From a gamma proteobacterium symbiont of Ctena orbiculata (GTDB lineage: Bacteria > Pseudomonadota > Gammaproteobacteria > Chromatiales > Chromatiaceae), in NCBI GenBank assembly GCA_003094535.1, contig NATV01000113.1, forward strand, positions 1 to 64,000: a DNA stretch of 64,000 nt, in the 5' to 3' direction. The notes beneath the pieces are model-generated. The model was not told the origin of the DNA. It did not search any database and worked only from the letters and a program-made list of their open reading frames with translations. The position numbers were made by a program, and so were the translations under genes. Position 1 is the first letter of the stretch. The number at the start of each line of letters is the position of its first letter. Below, one piece after another: positions 44,308 to 53,140 of the stretch.

Positions 44308-47190
44308 ATGAGCGTCGACAACCCATCATCCGGCGACAACGCTTTCAGCACCGAGGCATTGAATCAGGCGTTGTTCGAGAGCGTGCGGAATCAGAAGCTT
44401 GGCTACAATTTTTCCAGTCCGTTGGGGAATAATCTGCTGGGTGCCTACAGCCGCGACCAGGTCATCGGGATGCTTGCCGATCAGCTGGCCAAGGCCCCCC
44501 CCGGGTCGGCCAGCATAACCGGCAAGAATGGTCTGTTTCGCATCAACTGGTTCGATGGCCGCTTTCTCACCGCCCAGGCGTTTCGCCAGCAGGATACCTA
44601 TTGGGATCAGCGCCTGCGCCTGCTGGCGCAGATCTTTCCACCGGGCATCAGCTGGGGACTGGGACTGAGCGGGCTGGAGGCAACCCTGCAGCCCTATCCG
44701 CCGCCCGGCAGTGACACCGGCCCTACCACGGGTGGAACATCCCTCGACACCCAGTTTACCCTGCAGCCCGGTGTCGCCTTCGATGGTATCGGCCGGCCGA
44801 TCGTGGTTGGGCAGGCGTACTGCTTCTGCTTTAGCGATCTGATTCCACGCTTCCAAAACGAACCGCGCCAGGTCGCCGCCAGCGGTCAGCGGTTTCAGTC
44901 GTGCCTCTGTCTCGAACCGTTCAACGGCGGCGCCGGTACGCCCGGTTCAGCGCTGCCCCCAGGCCCCTATCTGCTGATGATCGAGCCTAGGGAGAGCCCG
45001 GAGGGGGATGCCAAGGTCTATGGCGAGGCCTGCGCCGGCGAGGGGCCGGCACGCTGCGAAAGCCACGGCTGGCGCGGCGGCTTCGGGCTGTCGCTGGTAC
45101 GCTTCCCCGCCGAGCCGCCGGCCGGGATGAACATCGCCCACTCCTGGGCGCTGCGCGGCATTCTCTCTGCCTACTACTACGATGTCTTCGAACATTCGCT
45201 GATCGAGCGCTGGGATCCGGAGTTCCTCCGCGACGACGGATTGTGCGAGGCGGTTGGCAACGGCTGTCAACAGGCAGGGGCAATACCCCTGGCAATGGTC
45301 TACATCGGCTTCGACAGCAGTATCATCTTCCTCGACCAATGGATACCGCGACGGGGGCTTACCGCGACCAACGCCGCCAACTGGACCCGAACCCATATCG
45401 GCGCACCGGCACAATCCGCCGCCGACGCACGCCTGCACCAGTTCCAGTGCATGCTCAAGCAGAGCCTGTCGAAAGCGCCCCTTGTCGACCTTGGGCAACA
45501 GGTCGCGCCTGCGATGAATCTATATGAGCGCGGCTTCAGGCATATCCCGCCGGTGGGATTCCTGCCCTTCGACCCCTTCACCACCCTGTACGATTTGATC
45601 GATCCGGATACCGATTTCAGTGGCAACCTGCTAGAGCAGATTCCTGGATTTGCCAATATTCATCATGTGGAGCGGCAGATCGACAGATACTTCTGCGGCA
45701 CCAGTGTGATTCCCTACTATGTTGTAGCCCTGCACGATGACGATGTGCTGGAGGACATCAACAATGTCTTCGACAAGGACCCGGTGCGGGTGGATCGCCT
45801 GTCCGCTATCGATGACAGAGTTAGTAGCATCCTGTCCAATCTCTGTGAGGAGAGTGACCAACAGTTCTCCGCCATCACCGGGTTGTTTACCCGCTTCATC
45901 AGGGTGTTCGGCTCGATGATCGTGCTCATGACGCGGGACACGGATCTGCTGGTGAACCGCGATGTTGAACTGGTCAAGGTGATCATTCCGCTGCAGGGAC
46001 TGCGCCGCCGCCATCCGGTGGTCGGGGTCACGGAAACGGATAGCTCTGCATCGCTGGATGACTGGTACAGTCGCCCGCCAGGCCAGTCAGGCGGTTCCAT
46101 CTCCAATCTCGCCCGCGACCGATTGATAGGGTTTATCCGCGAGACCTTTGGCATGGATGCCCTGCCTCGCCATTTCGCCGTCTATGTCAAACAGCGCATG
46201 GTGCTGCTCGACGTGATCTATGTGCTGTTCGAGCTGTTCAACCAGTTCCTGGTCTTTATCGACAGTTTCGATAGGGCCAACTCCGCAATAGCTCCGCTGT
46301 CGACCCAGACCTTCCGTGACCAGCATCTGGCCCAGGCACAGGCGCAGCAGGTGGCGGCACAGACGGCACTGGGTACCCCGCTGGTGCGGGAGGTGATTGC
46401 CTACAGCGCCGTCACCGCCAATCCCCAACTCGCCAGCCCGGAGATGTGGGACGGCTTTTTCACCCAAGTCGACGCCGAGGAGGCCAGGCTTGCCGATCAG
46501 ATCGATGATCCGGCACTGCGCCGACAGCGGGCGTTTGACCTGGTCGCCGACGCGCAGGGGATGGAGGTCGAGGGTTTCGACACCATTAAGGTGCTGATCG
46601 CGACCCAGACTCCCCAGGCGGCCGAGGCCAGCCTGCGCAGCATCCAACGGGCCGCCAAGACGATGCCGGCACTCAACGAACGGGGTCTGCCCCGGGGGGT
46701 CAGCCTCAATCAGGAGCTTGTGCACGACGGTTCGGTGCGTGTCTACGAGCGGGGCAGCTCCCGCGAACTCTGGCAGGCGGTCAATCGGGGGCTGAAACAA
46801 CAACCGGCCACCAACCTGGTCGGTGGCGCGAGAACCGATGTCACCATCGGAGAGGTGCTTAAGCAGCCCGCCGATGAGGCTGGGAAGCTGTTGGGAGGCA
46901 GTGAGGGGGTTGATGAGCTACGCAAGGCGATTGCACCCAAGCTCACTAAGATCGCCAAGGAGATCGACACCATTGCCGCCAATCCCCCAGCTGCTAAGGT
47001 AATCGACGGTTTCAGGAAAAACCTGGTCGAGACCGGTGGCGATCCGGTCAAGGCACTGGTGAAGACCCAGACCCAGTTCAAAGACGATACCGCCGCGACG
47101 GCCAAGTTGAAGCGCATCAAGCCGATCGCCGATCTGCTCGGCAGGGATGGCTTCCGGCCGGTCGCGGATGTTGTGTTCCGGGCGCCCTAG
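44308..47190 (+). CDS. Large eCIS protein sharing the GQLL-module
   Basis: 960 residues. The same module as the previous protein is at about residues 78-175 (INWFDGRFLTAQAFRQQDTY, IFPPGISWGLGLSGL, LQPGVAFDGIGRPIVV). The rest is long, cysteine-containing in its first third (CFCF, CLCLEP) and helical towards the end (LRKAIAPKLTKIAKEIDTIA). It has no known enzyme motif and no signal peptide. It may be a large baseplate or fibre-like component. Confidence 0.78.
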   Translation: MSVDNPSSGDNAFSTEALNQALFESVRNQKLGYNFSSPLGNNLLGAYSRDQVIGMLADQLAKAPPGSASITGKNGLFRINWFDGRFLTAQAFRQQDTYWDQRLRLLAQIFPPGISWGLGLSGLEATLQPYPPPGSDTGPTTGGTSLDTQFTLQPGVAFDGIGRPIVVGQAYCFCFSDLIPRFQNEPRQVAASGQRFQSCLCLEPFNGGAGTPGSALPPGPYLLMIEPRESPEGDAKVYGEACAGEGPARCESHGWRGGFGLSLVRFPAEPPAGMNIAHSWALRGILSAYYYDVFEHSLIERWDPEFLRDDGLCEAVGNGCQQAGAIPLAMVYIGFDSSIIFLDQWIPRRGLTATNAANWTRTHIGAPAQSAADARLHQFQCMLKQSLSKAPLVDLGQQVAPAMNLYERGFRHIPPVGFLPFDPFTTLYDLIDPDTDFSGNLLEQIPGFANIHHVERQIDRYFCGTSVIPYYVVALHDDDVLEDINNVFDKDPVRVDRLSAIDDRVSSILSNLCEESDQQFSAITGLFTRFIRVFGSMIVLMTRDTDLLVNRDVELVKVIIPLQGLRRRHPVVGVTETDSSASLDDWYSRPPGQSGGSISNLARDRLIGFIRETFGMDALPRHFAVYVKQRMVLLDVIYVLFELFNQFLVFIDSFDRANSAIAPLSTQTFRDQHLAQAQAQQVAAQTALGTPLVREVIAYSAVTANPQLASPEMWDGFFTQVDAEEARLADQIDDPALRRQRAFDLVADAQGMEVEGFDTIKVLIATQTPQAAEASLRSIQRAAKTMPALNERGLPRGVSLNQELVHDGSVRVYERGSSRELWQAVNRGLKQQPATNLVGGARTDVTIGEVLKQPADEAGKLLGGSEGVDELRKAIAPKLTKIAKEIDTIAANPPAAKVIDGFRKNLVETGGDPVKALVKTQTQFKDDTAATAKLKRIKPIADLLGRDGFRPVADVVFRAP

Positions 47191-47193
47191 CAG

Positions 47194-48792
47194 ATGAGCC
47201 TGCCGGCGCTGCAGATTCGCAGAATGCATAACCGCTACCGTGTCGGCGGTGGGGATAACGCCGATGGCTTGCAGCAGCAGTTGGATCGCATGGTCAGTGA
47301 TCGATTGCCTGCCGTGCTGGATCGGAACATCGGCGGCCTCTACCAGCGTCTGGGTTTGAGTGCTGACACCCTGGTCGCCGTTCGCCGGCTGAACATCCGC
47401 ATAGAATTGGCCGGCTTCTCGGCCCCAGCCGAACCGGGGCTGATTGATCATATTGGGGAGTCCTGGGGCAGGGCGCTGTTGCAGGGGCTGGAGCGGGTCC
47501 TCTCGACATCGGGCATCACACCCGGCCAGGCAGTTGTGACCGATACTTTTGCCATTTTTCCCGACTTGATGAGCGCACGCCGCCGGCAGATTCTGCAGCT
47601 TGCTCGTAGCCCTGCGCCCCCCTGGTGGTCAGCGGCATTGCTCGGTGCCGATGCGGATGCCGAGGCACTGCCTCGACTCCTCGTCGCGCTGGCGACCACC
47701 GACCCGGAATCGGCAGCCCGATGCATCGTCGAACTGGCAGACGATCCAGGCCCGGCATGGCTGACAGCCATGGCTGCGCCGCGAATCGCAGCGGTTGCGA
47801 GGGCGCTGATTGCAGCTGCGGGCAGTGTCGGCGAGGCAGTGGAGGAGAGTGGGGATCGGCAGGGCGGTTCAGCGTTGTTGGACTCACTATCGACACCTCA
47901 GCGCGCTCAGCTGAGCCGCTGTGAGGATGGGGACTCGGCGACCCTCTTGTTCGCCGCCTTTCAACACCTGGAAGGGCGGCCGGTGCTGGCCGACTACGCA
48001 CTGCTGAAGGCCCGACTCGAACCGGTATGGGCGCAATCGCAGCGGCATTCTGCGAAGCGGGCGTCAGAGGGGAGTGATCAGCCTGCCACGCCAGCGAGGG
48101 TGGTTGCAAAGGATGCCGGGGCGGCCACGCCTGAGTTGCTGGAGCATCCCCTCGATTCTGAACCCCTCGTTGTGGATATCGAAGCTGTACGGGTACCTGA
48201 TTCGCTCTCATCGGATGCCGATGAGGAGGATCCGATGGTGACCGGCCCGACCTGGGTGCCGGTTGGATGCGGCGGCCTCCTGTTCCTGATCCGGTTTGCC
48301 CTGCGGGCGTGGGAGCAGGGCGGCGATCTCAACCAGGGGATGCTGGCATTGGGTACCCTGGCGTTGAATTCGGTGTTCGATCGCCTGTCACCGTCAGCCC
48401 GCCGAGCCGCCTGGCGACGGGATGCACCTTTACTCCAGGTCTTCGCGGGCCTGCATGAACCACTCGAGCTTGATGGGCCGTGCCGCCATCCTTCCAATGC
48501 ACTCAGTTGGGCGAGCGGTGTTATCGAGGCCATTGCCATGTCGCTGGATGACGACTTAACCGCGGCTCCCCGGGGCAGTGAGTACGTGTTCGGCCATGCC
48601 GATGAATCCCTTTCAGCCCTGGACAGACTGCTGTTGAGGCCGGGTCGTCTGCGGGTGACGGAGAGCGAGGCGCGCCTGATCCTCCCTGCGGATGGGGTGG
48701 ATATGGGACTGCGTCGCGGCGGTTGGGATATCGATCCGGGCTGGGTGCCGCCACTCGGTAGGGTCATTCGCTTTGAGTACCGGGAACAATGA
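47194..48792 (+). CDS. eCIS tape-measure protein (Afp14/CIS_TMP-like)
   Basis: 532 residues. The N-terminal segment (MHNRYRVGGGDNADGLQQQL, DRMVSDRLPAVLDRNIGGLY, VRRLNIRIELAG) matches the contractile-injection-system tape-measure family, which sets tail length. The C-terminal 200 residues (GCGGLLFLIRFALRAWEQGG, PSARRAAWRRDAPLLQ) are also typical. It overlaps the ATPase start (ATGA). Confidence 0.85.
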   Translation: MSLPALQIRRMHNRYRVGGGDNADGLQQQLDRMVSDRLPAVLDRNIGGLYQRLGLSADTLVAVRRLNIRIELAGFSAPAEPGLIDHIGESWGRALLQGLERVLSTSGITPGQAVVTDTFAIFPDLMSARRRQILQLARSPAPPWWSAALLGADADAEALPRLLVALATTDPESAARCIVELADDPGPAWLTAMAAPRIAAVARALIAAAGSVGEAVEESGDRQGGSALLDSLSTPQRAQLSRCEDGDSATLLFAAFQHLEGRPVLADYALLKARLEPVWAQSQRHSAKRASEGSDQPATPARVVAKDAGAATPELLEHPLDSEPLVVDIEAVRVPDSLSSDADEEDPMVTGPTWVPVGCGGLLFLIRFALRAWEQGGDLNQGMLALGTLALNSVFDRLSPSARRAAWRRDAPLLQVFAGLHEPLELDGPCRHPSNALSWASGVIEAIAMSLDDDLTAAPRGSEYVFGHADESLSALDRLLLRPGRLRVTESEARLILPADGVDMGLRRGGWDIDPGWVPPLGRVIRFEYREQ

Positions 48793-50867
48793 ACGCACCG
48801 GTGGCGAAACAGCAACAGAAGGTTTCGATGGAACGGGAGCCGTCCCTTCGCGGCGAGGAACGGATTGGCGAAAGGCTCCTCGCCTCTCTTGCCGGCCGAC
48901 TCTTACTCCACTTCCCTGAATCCGATTTTTTGCGGCGTCAGTGCGAGGGATTGTTCGCACCGCTGCCTAAGGATCCCTGCGAACTTGCCGAGCGTCTGGC
49001 GCAAACCGGTGACCAGCTGCTAGCGGCCATGGATGACCCCCGCTTCAGTGAACAGCCGCTGGTGCGGGTAGTGCGCGCGTTCGGTCTTTCGCCTTTCGAA
49101 CTCGATCTGATGCTGGTCGCCTTGGCACCGGAGCTGGACGAGCGCTATGGCAATCTCTATGCGGGAATCAACGGCGGGTTGCGCCGACTGTCGCTGCATC
49201 AGGCCATACCGTTGTTGGTCGCGGACAGTACCGAGCGTGGATTGATTCGCGAGAGTTTGGCCGACAGTGCCCTGTGGCGCTGTGGCTTGCTCGTCGATAC
49301 CCCTTCCACACCGCTTTTTGAACGCCGCCTGCAGGCAGCGGCGGCGCTCAGCGACTATATTGGCGATCGCCCATCCCTCTCGTCCCGCGGCGCTGTACTG
49401 CACCTGCCGGCGAACGATCCCTCCACGGCTCTGGTCATCGAGCTGCTGGTCTCGGTCAACGCCGAGGCACGGGAATTGGCGAACTGGGCCGCAGCCGAAA
49501 GGCCTCTGCTCATCCACCTGGTGGACCGAGATGGCACGGGATCGGGTTGTCATGCCGATGCCCTGGCGCTGGCACTGCAGCGTCCCTGGCTTGAATTGCG
49601 TTCCACGGGCGAGGAGATCGCTGGCGATTGCTGCCAGCTGTTGATCGCTGCGAGACTCGCCGGTCTGCTGCCGGTATTGCGCCTGGAAGGCACAGCGGGA
49701 GAGGTCGAGTTGGCAGCGGATGCGCTGGCCGCGCTGGCGGGGCCTCTGCTGGTGATAGCTTCCGATTCCGTCGCACTGAGGATTCCCGAGACCGCCCCGT
49801 TACGACGCTGGTTGGCTCGAATTCCACGTCCCCTCGAGATGGTGGCCGTTTGGCACCATTACCTGGCGGGGGCCGGTGCCCAGGCCGATGTGGACCTGCT
49901 GGCCAACCAGACCCGCCTCCCGGTCGCTCTCATCGCCAGGGTCGTCGAACAGGCTTCGGCGCGGGCCCTGTCGGCGGGGCGCGCCGGTGTGGAGCACAAG
50001 GATATCGTGCAGTCGTTGCGCGAGAACCAGCCGGAGCTGGTGTCGCGGCTGGCGAGCAGCCACCGCCCCCGGGTTCCCTGGTCGGCGCTGGTTCTCGAAA
50101 ACAGGTATAAGGCGAGTCTGGAGAGCCTGGTCGAGCGGGTGCGCTACCGGGTTGAAGTGCAGGATCGCTGGGGCCTCGGCAGGGCCCGTTTCGGCAATCG
50201 CGGCAACGGCCTGGTGGCGCTCCTGCACGGCGAGTCCGGTACCGGCAAGACCTTCGCCGCGCAGGTAATCGCCAGTCGCCTGGGACTCTCCATGCTGAGC
50301 GTGGATCTCTCCCGGGTCGTCTCCAAGTACATCGGAGAGACCGAAAAGCATCTCAATGAACTGTTCGACTTGGGTGAAGGCTTCAGGGCGCTGCTCTTTT
50401 TCGACGAGGCGGATGCCTTGTTCGGCAAACGCACCAACGTCAAGGATGCCCACGACCGCTACGCCAATATCGAGGTCAATTTTCTCCTGCAACGCCTGGA
50501 ATCCTTCGAGGGTATTGTCCTGCTGTCGAGCAATTTTCAGCAAAGCATGGACGACGCCTTCACCCGCCGCATCGGTTTTTCGGTCTTCTTCCCGCGGCCG
50601 ACACCGGGTCAGCGTCTGGCATTGTGGCGCCAGCATCTGCCCCGGGAGCGGCTGGGCGAGGATCTCCGGCTGGAAAAGATCGCCGAGCGTTATGACCTGG
50701 TCGGCGGTGAAATCCGCAACTGCGCCCTCACCGCCGCCTATGCCGCCGCGGCCGACGGAGGCGTCGTGTCACAACAAATGGTGGAAGCGGCGATCGCTTC
50801 CGAATTCAACAAAATGGGTCGTCCCCTGCCGCGGGGGCTCGGACCAGCGAAATCATTTTCATCATAA
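48789..50867 (+). CDS. AAA+ ATPase of the eCIS (Afp15/Pvc15-like)
   Basis: 692 residues. A helical N-terminal region of about 430 residues is followed by one AAA+ domain: Walker A GESGTGKT (481-488), Walker B LLFFDEADALFG with Asp539-Glu540, and sensor/arginine region (FTRRIGFSVFFPRP). The homologue in Afp and PVC is needed for particle assembly or cargo loading rather than for disassembly. Its stop codon is inside the ribosome site of the next gene. Confidence 0.93.
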   Translation: MNAPVAKQQQKVSMEREPSLRGEERIGERLLASLAGRLLLHFPESDFLRRQCEGLFAPLPKDPCELAERLAQTGDQLLAAMDDPRFSEQPLVRVVRAFGLSPFELDLMLVALAPELDERYGNLYAGINGGLRRLSLHQAIPLLVADSTERGLIRESLADSALWRCGLLVDTPSTPLFERRLQAAAALSDYIGDRPSLSSRGAVLHLPANDPSTALVIELLVSVNAEARELANWAAAERPLLIHLVDRDGTGSGCHADALALALQRPWLELRSTGEEIAGDCCQLLIAARLAGLLPVLRLEGTAGEVELAADALAALAGPLLVIASDSVALRIPETAPLRRWLARIPRPLEMVAVWHHYLAGAGAQADVDLLANQTRLPVALIARVVEQASARALSAGRAGVEHKDIVQSLRENQPELVSRLASSHRPRVPWSALVLENRYKASLESLVERVRYRVEVQDRWGLGRARFGNRGNGLVALLHGESGTGKTFAAQVIASRLGLSMLSVDLSRVVSKYIGETEKHLNELFDLGEGFRALLFFDEADALFGKRTNVKDAHDRYANIEVNFLLQRLESFEGIVLLSSNFQQSMDDAFTRRIGFSVFFPRPTPGQRLALWRQHLPRERLGEDLRLEKIAERYDLVGGEIRNCALTAAYAAAADGGVVSQQMVEAAIASEFNKMGRPLPRGLGPAKSFSS

Positions 50868-50873
50868 GGAGGT
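50865..50873 (+). promoter_or_regulatory. Perfect Shine-Dalgarno for the 297-residue gene
   Basis: TAAGGAGGT is fully complementary to the 3' end of 16S rRNA and lies six bases before ATG 50880. No other gene in the cluster has such a strong site, which predicts high translation of this product. Confidence 0.75.
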
Positions 50874-50879
50874 AATGTC

Positions 50880-51773
50880 ATGTCTCACCTCACACATGAC
50901 CTGGAAGCCGTTGTGGCCGACGCCAATGCCCATCTAACGGCGATTGCAGGCGGCGCCACCGACGCGCATCTGAACGCAATCGGTGTAATATCCGCCACCG
51001 CGGAACAGGCCCGCCTGAGTGCTGAAACACTTGAAGGCGGATTGGCCGCTCTAGACGCTGCCGCGACTGCCGCCGCGGACGCCTACTTTGACGCCATCGC
51101 CTGGGTGCGCGACGCCATCACCAGCGGCGGAGAGATGTCCCCGTCCCAGTTTGGTGATCTGGGCACGCAGTTGGAAGATGCCCTCGGGGAAGGAACGGAC
51201 CTCGATGCCCTGCTGGCGGAGGTCGTCAGCTATGACAGCCTGGGCAGCGACGCCGTTGCCGCGGCGCAAACGGCGGTGGATGAGGCATCGGCCGCACTGA
51301 AGACAGCCGAAGAGGACTTTGCGATTCGGCAGGCGGAGTTGGAAGCGGCCAGCCAGGCAGTCACGAGCTGGGCGGTGCAGGCCATCGACAAGGGCAATCT
51401 TGTCTATGATCTGACCGCAGCGGTTGAGACCGCCATTGCCGCGGGGCGTCTCTACGAAGCCGTCGTCCATATGCAGGACCTGACCTACGCCAGAAACGAT
51501 CTGAACGGCGAAATTTCCTTTGACGGCCACCAATTTGACGCCAACAACAGCGACGCAGATGCAGTAACCACGGCAATGAATAGCGCCTGGGATACGGTTC
51601 ATGGCAACTATGAGGCGGCCCTCACCGCCCTGGTCGACAAACAGGACGACCTCTATGCGGCACAGTTGGCGCTGGCGGTAGCCGTGGCCGATGCCGATGA
51701 GCGCCGGGCGCGGCGCCTTGTGGATGCGGCCGCGCTGGTTCAGGTCCTGCACGATGCCCAGATAGAGGATTAG
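50880..51773 (+). CDS. Alanine-rich helical eCIS protein, function unknown
   Basis: 297 residues, extremely rich in Ala, Asp and Glu and predicted almost wholly alpha-helical with coiled-coil stretches (about 125-175: DEASAALKTAEEDFAIRQAE; and 225-295). No cysteine, signal peptide or known domain was seen. It lies between the ATPase and the two DUF4157 genes and has the strongest ribosome site of the cluster. It could be a fibre, a cargo chaperone or a filling protein; the sequence does not decide. Confidence 0.72.
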   Translation: MSHLTHDLEAVVADANAHLTAIAGGATDAHLNAIGVISATAEQARLSAETLEGGLAALDAAATAAADAYFDAIAWVRDAITSGGEMSPSQFGDLGTQLEDALGEGTDLDALLAEVVSYDSLGSDAVAAAQTAVDEASAALKTAEEDFAIRQAELEAASQAVTSWAVQAIDKGNLVYDLTAAVETAIAAGRLYEAVVHMQDLTYARNDLNGEISFDGHQFDANNSDADAVTTAMNSAWDTVHGNYEAALTALVDKQDDLYAAQLALAVAVADADERRARRLVDAAALVQVLHDAQIED

Positions 51774-51785
51774 GACTGACCCTCC

Positions 51786-53036
51786 ATGAGCCGAACCCAG
51801 ACGAGACAGGCGCTGGCAACTACCTCCGGATCCGAGGGCCAGAGAGGGAAGGCGGCAAACCTGCGCATCAGTCAGCCCGGTGACAGGTCGGAACTCGAAG
51901 CTGATCGGATTGCCGACGAGGTTTTACGCATGCCTGAGCCGAATACCGCGTTAGGCGACGTCGAGGGTGTGCCCATTCAGCGCAAGTGCGCCGCCTGCGA
52001 GGCAGGCGGCGCACCCTGTCGGGCCTGCTCCCTGTCTGCTGCCCCGTTGCCGGTTTCACGCACGCATGGAATGCTACAGCGCCAACCGATCGAAGAGGAA
52101 GAGGAACTGCAGCTGAAATCACAGCCGGAGGCGAAAGCCGACCCGACCACCGGAGGAGGGCTGAAGGCTGTGGAGACTATTCGCCGTGGCGGTTCACCAC
52201 TGCCGGATCCGGCCCGGGGCTACTTTGAACCACGCTTCGGCAGGGACCTGAGTGATGTCCGTGTGCATACCGGCCAGGCTGCGGCTCAAGCGACAGAAGC
52301 GGTCAACGCCCGTGCATTCACCTTGGGGCGTTCCATCGCCTTCGCGCCCGGCCAGTTCGATCCCGGTGGTGCACGCGGGCGGAAACTGCTGGCACACGAA
52401 CTGGCGCATGTCGTACAGCAAGGGGGAGTCCCACGGCATAGCGGTGAACCTGTTGCGATCAACACTCTACCGGCGGGAGACCGCCCCCCGATATTGCGCT
52501 CCGCCTTTGACCGGGGACAAGAGGAGCTGGAGAGGCAAGAGGAGTTTCTGCGCGAGCGAAGAGCCCGGGAACGGACGTTGCTCGGTCCGGATCTGGGGCG
52601 TCTAGTCGGGCGGCGCCGGGGTCTCCGTCCCTACCGTCCCGGTACGCCGGGGCAGGCGGCGCCTCCGATGAGCGCGCAGGACACAGAGGCGCTACTGCAA
52701 CAGAACATCGCCAAGATGCGGCCGGATATTCCCGAGTGGTGGGATGCCACGGGCATGTCCGAATTCGACAGCGACTTTTACGGAATGCCCGGCCGTTTCA
52801 TTTTTCGCGGCGTGGAGATGTCCAGCTGGGAGGTCAATTATTACTTCGTGAGCATGGCATTCGCCCACCAGGGCTGGGACTGGAACGAAGCGCAGGCGAT
52901 GATCTGGGCGTGGAATAAATCCCAGGAAGTCGGCATCAACCCCTATGGAGGCGGCGGGGACATGACACCCGAAATGTGGTTCGTCGCGGAGACGGCCTAC
53001 TACGAGGAATTGGCGCGGATGGCGACGGAGCTGTAA
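51786..53036 (+). CDS. DUF4157 protein A, probable eCIS cargo
   Basis: 416 residues. A disordered, Cys-containing N-terminus (KCAACEAGGAPCRACS) and a Glu-rich linker precede the DUF4157 domain (about 125-215), with DVRVHTGQAAAQATEAVNAR and the zinc-metallopeptidase motif HELAH (204-208). The C-terminal 190 residues (WWDATGMSEFDSDFYG, VNYYFVSMAFAHQGWDWNEA) have no recognised family and would be the payload. DUF4157 is strongly associated with eCIS clusters. The N-terminal half is paralogous to the next protein. Confidence 0.82.
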   Translation: MSRTQTRQALATTSGSEGQRGKAANLRISQPGDRSELEADRIADEVLRMPEPNTALGDVEGVPIQRKCAACEAGGAPCRACSLSAAPLPVSRTHGMLQRQPIEEEEELQLKSQPEAKADPTTGGGLKAVETIRRGGSPLPDPARGYFEPRFGRDLSDVRVHTGQAAAQATEAVNARAFTLGRSIAFAPGQFDPGGARGRKLLAHELAHVVQQGGVPRHSGEPVAINTLPAGDRPPILRSAFDRGQEELERQEEFLRERRARERTLLGPDLGRLVGRRRGLRPYRPGTPGQAAPPMSAQDTEALLQQNIAKMRPDIPEWWDATGMSEFDSDFYGMPGRFIFRGVEMSSWEVNYYFVSMAFAHQGWDWNEAQAMIWAWNKSQEVGINPYGGGGDMTPEMWFVAETAYYEELARMATEL

Positions 53037-53140
53037 CAACGAATGCCTGTCACCAAACAGGTCTCCCCCCAAATCCCTGTGTGTGGACTGACTGGAGCGG
53101 TATCGATGAAGCTGAAAATCAAGATATTGGCATTCTCGCC

